This document shows, piece by piece, positions 46,701-48,489 of a DNA stretch of 48,489 bases. The stretch is from Saccoglossus kowalevskii. Taxonomy: Eukaryota > Hemichordata > Enteropneusta > Harrimaniidae. The stretch is taken from NCBI RefSeq assembly GCF_000003605.2, contig NW_003116447.1, forward strand, positions 866,266-914,754, written 5' to 3'. How positions within the stretch are numbered: position 1 is the stretch's first letter; every line of letters begins with the position of its first letter. The notes below the pieces were generated by a model. It saw only the letters and a list, made by a program, of their open reading frames with translations. It did no database searches and had not been told where the DNA came from. A program made the position numbers and the translations under genes.

Positions 46701-47796
46701 ACCATGTGATAGTGCCGATGATTTTTTACCTGTCTGCGCTGTGAATGGTAGGACATATCCAAATGCACAAATTGCAAAGTAAGTTCCCTACAAAATATTT
46801 CAATGACTTGTAGCTATAATGTACATAGATAGGTGATGTTATAAATCCAAATAATTTTTTGCTTGGTAAAGTACCATACATAAATTTTTTTCTGTAGATT
46901 AAGGGGTTGAACTTTAGAATCTTTTCGGGGTGGAAAATTGAAAGATAGTGAATATGAAAAAACAAATCTGCAAATAAATAAAGTGAAAGAAGAATTTTTT
47001 TTAACCATTTTCATCATAATTTGGGATAAAAAAAACACACACTTATACTTTAAATGTAGCAATGTTGTATGTATAACATGCTTATCAAAAGTGGTCATTA
47101 CACTGAAGTTAGCTAAAACATGTATGTTATAAATATATAAACTTGAATGGTGGTTACACATTCTTAAAAGCTCATGAGTGATCTTGGCTGTTCTGAATTA
47201 TGTGTGAGCAATTACGAAATGGAGGCGCTGATCAACTCATTTGGATTTTAATAAAACTAATTTAATGCCTGTTCCTAAGTTTTGCTTAGTTATTTCATTT
47301 CTTGTTAATTTGGGATAAAAAACACACACACACAAAACAATTTTTATTATTTTCAAGAGATTTATATGCTTTGAAATGTAGCAGTATTGCGTGTATAACA
47401 TGTTTATGAAAAGCGGGCATTACACTGAAGTTAACTAAAACATGTAACATATTATAAATTATTTATAAACTCGAATGACAGTTACACAAGAGCACATAAA
47501 GTGACTTTCGCTGTTATGAATTATGTGTGAGGAATTACGAAATGGATGTGTGGGCTGATCAACTCATTTGGATTTCTATAAATCTAATTTAATGCTTGTT
47601 CCTACTTAAGTGTTGTATGTTTGTTATTTCATTCCTTGTTTCTTTAGATGCATTGGTTTTGATGATAACTATTTTGAGATTGGTACGTGTATATCCAAGG
47701 ACTCTTGTCATCCCAATCCATGCTTATCGGATGAACAATGTATATCACACAAACAAGTATGTTTACAATCCACTGAATGTAAACAGTATGTATGTG
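7713..47796 (+). CDS. RECK: RECK orthologue, 18 exons assembled (3' end beyond the window)
   Basis: The joined exons encode 693 residues that align across their whole length with the N-terminal two thirds of vertebrate RECK (971 aa in human). The layout is: signal peptide 1-18; five CC-knot repeats with CC at 22-23, 89-90, 136-137, 202-203 and 277-278; a Frizzled-like cysteine-rich region at about 324-460; an EGF-like/linker region at about 461-575; Kazal 1 at about 620-658; and a Cys-rich segment to 693. In vertebrates RECK is a GPI-anchored surface protein that inhibits metalloproteinases such as MMP9 and ADAM10, and acts with GPR124 as a Wnt7 co-receptor. Joined exons: 7713-7767, 8156-8214, 14581-14655, 20533-20569, 29560-29645, 37039-37086, 37415-37448, 37996-38196, 38712-38876, 39635-39750, 40292-40385, 40803-40863, 41224-41436, 42207-42343, 43815-43970, 45730-45918, 46574-46778, 47648-47796. 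Phases agree at all 17 junctions. Kazal 2, Kazal 3 and the GPI signal are not in the window. Confidence 0.96.
8156..8214 (+). CDS. RECK: RECK exon 2: first CC-knot motif
   Basis: Follows a TTAATTTGCAG acceptor. Together with the last base of exon 1 it encodes DPQCCHNVNSHPECQEVCDQ, matching the CC1 start of RECK (CC...C...C). It ends in phase 0 at donor GTACGA. In vertebrates CC1 is the region reported to contact GPR124. Whether an adhesion-GPCR partner exists in this organism is unknown. Confidence 0.9.
8215..14580 (+). other. RECK intron 2
   Basis: 6.4 kb of AT-rich noncoding DNA. The only clear structure is a complete MITE at 11672-11884. Small frames here carry no recognisable domain. A segment near 10500-10560 (containing AAAGTATGCA) shares short stretches with 21530-21575 in intron 4, probably an old dispersed repeat. 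Confidence 0.7.
11672..11884 (+). mobile_element. MITE, TACTGTA family 1, copy A
   Basis: 213 bp with imperfect terminal inverted repeats of about 45 bp: TACTGTAGAATACTTAATTT at the left and the complement of TACTGTGGAATACTTTATTT at the right. Internal marks are CAGTGAAAATAAATTCC and TTTTCAGCGAAAAT. The TA at both ends fits a Tc1/mariner-type TA target duplication. There is no coding capacity, so it depends on a transposase in trans. Confidence 0.85.
14581..14655 (+). CDS. RECK: RECK exon 3: CC1 middle segment
   Basis: 25 codons after a TCTCTTATAG acceptor. The segment contains a single cysteine (HCPLTL) that aligns with the conserved YCPETM position of vertebrate CC1. Upstream of it the sequence is diverged and polar. 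Both ends are phase 0 and the donor is GTAGGT. Identity is moderate. The call rests on cysteine spacing, phase continuity and fit between exons 2 and 4. Confidence 0.8.
15258..16484 (+). repeat. 25-bp minisatellite, about 49 copies before the gap
   Basis: The unit contains GTTGGTCAGTGGGAATATC followed by ATGCGA, with variants CTGTGA, ATGGGA and ATGCAA. Variant order shows a higher-order repeat: a GGATT-marked unit recurs exactly 150 bp (six units) later, at 15406 and 15556. No unit contains a stop in any plus-strand frame. Because 25 is not a multiple of 3, all three frames cycle through the same 25-residue string, giving spurious long ORFs. Confidence 0.97.
16485..16981. other. Assembly gap (497 N)
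   Basis: The run of N interrupts the 25-bp minisatellite. A short unit remnant (TATCATG) follows the gap. The true array length is unknown and the gap size may be an estimate. Confidence 0.98.
18505..18715 (+). mobile_element. MITE family 1, copy B
   Basis: 211 bp, from TACTGTAAAATACTTTATTT to AAGTATTCTACAGTA, with the same internal CAGTGAAAATAAA segments and orientation as copy A. TA borders are present. Confidence 0.88.
20168..20330. mobile_element. Diverged TACTGTA-type MITE
   Basis: About 163 bp bounded by TACTGTATTTTG and TCTTACAGTA, with GCTAGAAATTTT near both ends. The termini match the family. The interior is shorter and diverged, so membership is tentative. It ends about 200 bp before exon 4. 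Confidence 0.5.
20533..20569 (+). CDS. RECK: RECK exon 4: 37-nt microexon with the W-x-C motif
   Basis: A pyrimidine-rich acceptor (TTTTCTTTTTCCGTAG) precedes 37 bases encoding GIFWHCINSTAS, which aligns with IWNCMNSS at the end of vertebrate CC1. The donor is a perfect GTAAGT. It enters in phase 0 and leaves in phase 1, exactly bridging exons 3 and 5. The NST tripeptide is a potential N-glycosylation site at the position of the vertebrate NSS. Confidence 0.85.
20949..21007. repeat. 16-bp tandem repeat, 3.7 copies
   Basis: GATTAGCAAAATTGCA is repeated without change three times plus a partial copy. Confidence 0.9.
21922..21946. repeat. (AAT)n microsatellite
   Basis: About eight AAT/TAA units, followed after CCGGG by two more. 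Confidence 0.9.
23832..23967 (+). mobile_element. MITE family 1, copy C, 5' truncated
   Basis: Matches the right two thirds of copies A and B, from the CAGTGAAAATAAAATCCAG segment to TATTCTACAGTA. The left terminal repeat is absent. Confidence 0.75.
24228..24250. repeat. (TACCC)n short tandem repeat
   Basis: Four and a half TACCC units. The 5-bp period distinguishes it from true telomeric TTAGGG. Confidence 0.9.
24269..24410. mobile_element. Diverged TACTGTAAAA-type MITE (tentative)
   Basis: Begins TACTGTAAAACCATTTATTT with a TTTTCACTGG subterminal motif. The right end, near GGATTTTACC, matches poorly. It is probably an old copy. Confidence 0.4.
24788..24973 (-). mobile_element. MITE family 1, copy D, reverse orientation
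   Basis: 186 bp, from TACTGTAAAATGCATTTTAG to AAGTATTTTACAGTA. The interior is the reverse complement of copies A and B (CTGGATTTTATTTTCACTG). It is slightly shortened. Confidence 0.82.
26373..26968 (+). repeat. 37-bp minisatellite, about 16 copies
   Basis: The unit includes TTCAATTGTGAGAATCTACA followed by CTGTTATATAGTTCTC. A variant with ACAATTGTGGGAATCTACTT recurs at intervals, suggesting segmental duplication of unit blocks. Confidence 0.95.
28319..28522. mobile_element. MITE family 2-like copy
   Basis: 204 bp from TACTGTAAGAAATTAATTAT to GCTATTACAGTA, with ATTCACTAGG and TTTTCGCTGAAAT internally. The ends resemble family 2 (37610 and 41444). The interior is diverged. Confidence 0.65.
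29560..29645 (+). CDS. RECK: RECK exon 5: CC2 start
   Basis: Encodes about 29 residues ending CCSEARNQDCGHACQR, the CC2 knot (CC at residues 89-90). A Trp/Asp-rich stretch (DIWSDDSTWYG) before it aligns with the SDGWVGLG linker of vertebrates. The acceptor is TTTACTATAG and the donor GTGAGT. It enters in phase 1 and leaves in phase 0. Confidence 0.93.
29966..31486. mobile_element. Nonautonomous Tc1/mariner-pogo-like DNA transposon, about 1.5 kb
   Basis: It starts CAGTCAAACCTGT and ends ACAGGTTTGACTG, perfect 13-bp inverted termini, with TA on both sides as a target duplication. Just inside the left end GACCACC recurs at least five times (for example GCGACCACCTG), which resembles subterminal transposase-binding repeats. 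The last 62 bases form their own palindrome, with 19-bp arms at 31425-31443 and 31460-31478. No transposase frame is visible. A 62-N gap lies inside. Confidence 0.75.
30997..31058. other. Assembly gap (62 N)
   Basis: A run of N inside the pogo-like element. Confidence 0.98.
32248..33152. repeat. Dispersed element with a 157-bp internal tandem repeat
   Basis: The left end is comparatively GC-rich (GCGGAGCTTATCATATGAG, then GTCGTTCGTCGTCGTCGTCC). The right end has GCGGAGCTATCTCAGCCGAG. Between them four to five units of 157 bp repeat, each with TTGTTCATTTCATGATCAT, TTTTGTCATTTTTGGTAAAA and AGTCCAATTGCTTTGATATT. Defined ends around an AT-rich tandem core suggest a mobile element rather than a simple satellite. 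Confidence 0.75.
33809..33972. mobile_element. 164-bp MITE with an AAAGCGGG terminal repeat
   Basis: The left end ATATTAAAGCGGGGGAGTCG and the right end, the complement of ATATTAAAGCGGGAGGATCG, form inverted repeats of about 24 bp. The interior is unusually GC-rich for this window (GTGCGTGCGCAGGTGACG). It has no coding capacity. Confidence 0.75.
35505..36536 (+). repeat. 46-bp minisatellite, about 22 copies
   Basis: The unit contains GATGCAGTAGTTCTCATACT, CCTAGGGGAACCTA and ACCACCTAAGT. A block marked by CCTGGGCG recurs 138 bp later (at 35831 and 35969), three units, so there is higher-order structure. Confidence 0.95.
36682..36912 (+). repeat. 31-bp minisatellite, about 7 copies
   Basis: Diverged units of TATACTGCATTATTTAC then CAGTTTAAACC. 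It ends about 130 bp upstream of exon 6. Confidence 0.85.
37039..37086 (+). CDS. RECK: RECK exon 6: CC2 middle
   Basis: A 48-base exon of 16 codons with one cysteine (DIMDSC), matching the DISKVC segment of vertebrate CC2. The acceptor is TTACAATTAG and the donor GTTAGT, both acceptable. Phase 0 at both ends. Support is mainly positional and by cysteine spacing. Confidence 0.85.
37415..37448 (+). CDS. RECK: RECK exon 7: 34-nt microexon closing CC2
   Basis: Encodes GAIFDCLARYE, aligning with the ALFSCIS end of vertebrate CC2. The acceptor is TTTTGATTACAG and the donor a perfect GTAAGT. It leaves in phase 1. With exon 4 it is one of two exons under 40 nt that standard gene finders often miss. 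Confidence 0.88.
37610..37817 (+). mobile_element. MITE family 2, copy F (RECK intron 7)
   Basis: 208 bp from TACTGTAAAATGACTAATTT to CCTTTTACAGTA. Shares CACTGGGTT near both ends, CATTTCAGGCATAT and TTCCAGTCAGCGAAATAAGC with copy G at 41444, in the same orientation. TA borders are present. Confidence 0.88.
37996..38196 (+). CDS. RECK: RECK exon 8: complete CC3 repeat
   Basis: Encodes CC at residues 136-137, then CRSKC, an acidic insert, RYC, and CVHNYTTSLPVRDPT. The last part matches CVNNYTQSYPMRNPT of vertebrate RECK very closely and keeps an N-glycosylation site (NYT). The acceptor is GTTTTTTAG and the donor GTAAGA, phase 1 on both sides. The whole repeat is in one exon, unlike CC1 and CC2, which are each split over several. 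Confidence 0.96.
38712..38876 (+). CDS. RECK: RECK exon 9: complete CC4 repeat with the Wnt-recognition motif
   Basis: Begins SLHCCEYASDVACKDTC and ends LPLPQNPLWKCF. In mouse RECK a Pro and a Trp five residues apart in this part of CC4 were reported to be needed for Wnt7 signalling (recalled from the literature, not checked here). Both are present, at residues 241 and 246. IMDGL also matches vertebrate IVDGL. The acceptor is TATTTCAG and the donor GTAAGG, phase 1 both sides. Confidence 0.97.
39635..39750 (+). CDS. RECK: RECK exon 10: linker and CC5 start
   Basis: Starts with an acidic, Asn-rich linker (GNNDQEEDNG...) where vertebrates have a Pro-rich one. LDGAHLECC follows, closely matching LDGAKLHCC, then CRDLC. 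The acceptor is TTGATTCTCAG and the donor GTTTGT, which is weaker than its neighbours. It enters in phase 1 and leaves in phase 0. Confidence 0.95.
40052..40110. repeat. 21-bp tandem repeat, about 2.7 copies
   Basis: TGTACATTTTGTACATTACC recurs with a 21-bp period in RECK intron 10. Confidence 0.85.
40292..40385 (+). CDS. RECK: RECK exon 11: CC5 remainder
   Basis: Encodes LYTQNGANSNEFDEHCQYQP and LLQCLAD, matching LYSMSWGN...EFDRFCEYNP and MLTCLAD of vertebrate RECK. The acceptor is TATATTTTGCAG and the donor GTAAGA. It leaves in phase 1. Confidence 0.96.
40803..40863 (+). CDS. RECK: RECK exon 12: start of the Frizzled-like cysteine-rich region
   Basis: Encodes VQEPCQLGCSGLNYCSNFNG, a close match to VREPCQLGCRNLTYCTNFNN. 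The acceptor is TTCTCACACAG and the donor GTAAGT. It enters in phase 1 and leaves in phase 2, so the next Arg is split across the junction. Confidence 0.96.
41224..41436 (+). CDS. RECK: RECK exon 13: core of the cysteine-rich region
   Basis: The most conserved exon. It contains MPFLDIPVLDI, MWKAIACTLQIKPCHSKS and LFRSC-like FFRSC, nearly identical to the vertebrate protein. The acceptor is CCTGCTTTTCAG and the donor a perfect GTAAGT. It enters and leaves in phase 2. A MITE begins only seven bases after the donor junction. Confidence 0.98.
41444..41654 (+). mobile_element. MITE family 2, copy G, abutting the exon 13 donor
   Basis: 211 bp, from TACTGTAAAATGACTAATTT to TTCTAGAGTA (right terminus mutated from the expected TTACAGTA). 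It is highly similar to copy F. It starts seven bases after the exon 13/intron 13 junction, leaving GTAAGTA as the only non-MITE intron sequence on that side. Confidence 0.88.
41655..42206 (+). other. Remainder of RECK intron 13
   Basis: About 550 bases of AT-rich noncoding sequence with no recognisable element. Confidence 0.6.
42207..42343 (+). CDS. RECK: RECK exon 14: end of the cysteine-rich region
   Basis: Encodes KSDCIAILGKC, DETAESLCTMLSPND and PCISLSQYL, matching KSDCVEILKKC, DHTAESICELLSPTD and NCIPLDTYL. The acceptor is TTCATCTTATAG and the donor GTACTT, a weak donor for this gene. It enters in phase 2 and leaves in phase 1. Confidence 0.96.
42425..43785 (+). repeat. 43-bp tandem array with a two-unit higher-order repeat, about 31 monomers
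   Basis: It fills almost all of intron 14. Type-1 units read GGTGTAATCACATTATACC with AACACTAAAAAGAACTCAAT. Type-2 units read GGTGTAACCTCTTATACC with AACAATACAAAAAACACAAT. The two alternate through the centre, giving a dimer of about 85 bp, while the edges carry only type-1-like monomers. It stops about 30 bases before exon 15. Confidence 0.93.
43815..43970 (+). CDS. RECK: RECK exon 15: EGF-like/linker region
   Basis: Encodes PCHNNPCKNESLSLHELC, INRGSC and CLDYMCHEG, aligning with PCNPNPCPANELC, VNRKGC and CLPYFCVQG. The segment is a few residues longer than in vertebrates around ESLSLH. The acceptor is TGTTTATTTCAG and the donor GTAAGC. Phase 1 both sides. Confidence 0.94.
44055..44274 (-). 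mobile_element. MITE family 1, copy E, reverse orientation (RECK intron 15)
   Basis: 220 bp from TACTGTAAAATACTTTATTT to AAGTATTTTACAGTA, an almost intact terminal repeat pair, with GGATTTTATTTTCACTAAAT internally. It lies 84 bases downstream of exon 15. Confidence 0.9.
44436..45690 (+). repeat. 21-bp minisatellite, about 59 copies, just upstream of RECK exon 16
   Basis: The unit is TTTGCATTGGTGCCCAGTGA plus G, with point variants (TTTACATTGG, GTGTCTAG, GTGCCTAG, CCAGCGAG). A block marked by TTTACATTGGTGTCTAG recurs at 44586, 44733 and 44838, that is 7 and 5 units apart, showing block duplication. Most units carry GTGAGT, and two carry GTAAGT. The array is open in two plus-strand frames. One of these continues without a stop into exon 16 in that exon's own frame. 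Confidence 0.97.
45730..45918 (+). CDS. RECK: RECK exon 16: Cys-rich region before Kazal 1
   Basis: Encodes GCKLGDGSDFLVPQGSF, ACYKVCKCGHSNILEDC, MKCI and CKEGGQIKG, matching GCKLGEASDFIVRQGT, GCYKICSCGQSGLLENC, MHCI and CIVGGKRK. The acceptor is TTGTATTTTTCTAG and the donor GTATGT. Phase 1 both sides. A 21-bp minisatellite ends about 40 bases upstream and is open in this exon's frame. Confidence 0.96.
45919..46573 (+). other. RECK intron 16
   Basis: 655 bases of AT-rich noncoding sequence with no recognisable element. Confidence 0.6.
46574..46778 (+). CDS. RECK: RECK exon 17: Cys-rich segment and first half of Kazal 1, with two cysteines replaced
   Basis: Encodes HVDCNTCSCYAGELICS, QCLSDES, RRFTGLPC and NGRTYPNAQIA, all close to vertebrate RECK. 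Within Kazal 1, C1 is residue 620 and C3 is 630. The second Kazal cysteine (LPCNC in human) is Ser622 and the fourth (PSAC in human) is Gln641. The acceptor is TTTTTTTTCAG and the donor GTAAGT. It enters in phase 1 and leaves in phase 2. Confidence 0.97.
47018..47610 (+). repeat. Tandem duplication of a segment of about 290 bp in RECK intron 17
   Basis: 47018-47280 and 47307-47610 share AATTTGGGATAAAA, GCATTACACTGAAGTTA (first copy has GTCATT) and TGATCAACTCATTTGGATTT in the same order, with moderate divergence. The likeness continues past each copy into TTATTTCATT-CTTGTT. The duplicated unit therefore reaches the exon 18 acceptor region. Confidence 0.85.
47648..47796 (+). CDS. RECK: RECK exon 18: end of Kazal 1 and following Cys-rich segment
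   Basis: Encodes KCIGFDDNYFEIGTC (Kazal C5 and C6 at residues 645 and 658). After it come SKDSCHPNPCLSDEQC, KQVCLQ and CKQYVC, matching SKDPCNPNPCQKNQRC, PQVCL and CSQYEC. The acceptor is TTGTTTCTTTAG and the donor GTAAGT. It enters in phase 2 and leaves in phase 1. The next exon (Kazal 2) is outside the window. Confidence 0.96.
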
Positions 47797-47842
47797 GTAA
47801 GTATGCTTCAATAAATTACACAAGGTTTTTGAGGAAATGGAA

Positions 47843-48045
47843 GCAAAAGAGTTCCTTGTGTATCCCCCATCCCTACCCCTACCCCTACCCCTACCCCTAC
47901 CCTCCTGCACTCCCCATTTAATTGTACATGCCCCACCTAAGGACATCTATAGTTATCTAGAGGGGGCATATACGAAATGAATTGGGTAACTGGGAGTGAG
48001 TGTTAGATTTAGGGTTAGGGATGGGGGGTACAAAAGGAACTCTTG
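47843..48045. mobile_element. Foldback MITE with telomere-like hexamers in its arms
   Basis: The left arm (GCAAAAGAGTTCCTTGTGTA, then CCCCCATCCCTACCCCTACC) is the approximate complement of the right arm (TTAGGGTTAGGGATGGGGGG, then TACAAAAGGAACTCTTGC). The left arm carries about five CCCCTA units at 47871-47902 where the right arm has two TTAGGG units. The inner halves also pair loosely (ACTCCCCA... with ...CTGGGAGT). It lies in intron 18, 46 bases after exon 18. Confidence 0.72.
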
Positions 48046-48489
48046 CAATGGAAGCTTGTTGTAGTACATACATTGCAGCAAACAACCTCTGGTGTGGTGG
48101 GGGTACATGCGATTGCATCATGCCTGAATGGATCTTACCATCAGAATTCAAATAAATTTGTATCTCACATTTATATGCCATCATTACTGTTGAACAGTTC
48201 AGACATGGATGGCACTAGATTATAGTACTAGTGGACAAACAGATTCAATATTCGAAATATTCACTTCCAGGTCATGATTACAACACACTAGGTTTACCTA
48301 GGTTAATAAGGGATAATTCAGGTTAATAAGGTTTAACTTTCAGATTAATACACTACAACCGTGGCCAAATATCGATAGATTCATAGAAGATGTTAGACAT
48401 TGTATTTTCATGAGAATTCAAGAATCTTAGACCTAACTATACTGGTTTGATTCTTTAAAATGTGAGAAATTAGCTTGCTATCTTTGAAT
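48046..48489 (+). other. Start of RECK intron 18, running off the window
   Basis: No exon resembling Kazal 2 was found before the right edge. There is a local GGTTAATAAGG duplication near 48301-48335. Confidence 0.6.

Noticed and set aside
47868..48022. True interstitial telomere
   Set aside because: The hexamer is CCCCTA on one side and only two TTAGGG on the other, and both lie within the arms of a foldback element, so a telomere fusion is not needed to explain them.

Overview
The window is AT-rich invertebrate nuclear DNA. The evidence is spliced genes with GT-AG introns, long introns crowded with minisatellites and short inverted-repeat transposons, the end of a Ty3/gypsy-type retrotransposon, and two runs of N from assembly gaps. 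Gene content and repeat style suggest a marine invertebrate, perhaps a lophotrochozoan. That placement is an inference, and nothing in the window identifies a species.

The main result is one large plus-strand gene from about 7713 to beyond the right edge. It is an orthologue of RECK (reversion-inducing cysteine-rich protein with Kazal motifs). I could assemble 18 consecutive exons, 2,080 coding bases or 693 complete codons. Every junction is GT-AG and the reading phase is continuous throughout. They encode a signal peptide, five CC-knot repeats, the cysteine-rich (Frizzled-like) region, the EGF-like/linker region, the first Kazal domain and the cysteine-rich segment after it. The remaining Kazal motifs and the GPI-anchor signal must lie to the right of the window. 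Exons 1-5 are spread over 22 kb with introns up to 9 kb. Exons 6-18 are packed into 10.8 kb. Two exons are very short (37 and 34 nt).

Layout: 1-437 is the C-terminal end of a gypsy integrase. 671-1177 is its probable 3' LTR, which carries a cluster of perfect heat-shock elements upstream of a TATA box. 1178-3196 is noncoding and includes a hairpin with a G-quadruplex motif at its apex. 3197-3451 is the last exon of a probable Ly6/uPAR (three-finger) GPI-anchored protein. 3452-7712 is intergenic. 7713-48489 is RECK.

The RECK introns hold at least six separate tandem-repeat arrays, with periods of 25, 37, 46, 31, 43 and 21 bp. They also hold about nine copies of related MITEs that begin TACTGTAA and end TTACAGTA, a 1.5-kb pogo/Tc1-like nonautonomous element, a 157-bp-period dispersed element and a foldback element containing telomere-like hexamers.

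Points most worth a second look: both cysteines that normally form the C2-C4 disulfide are missing from the first RECK Kazal domain; the CC4 motif tied in vertebrates to Wnt7 recognition is conserved; the LTR has heat-shock elements; and a 21-bp minisatellite reads open and in frame into RECK exon 16 while repeating a GTGAGT splice-donor-like hexamer dozens of times.
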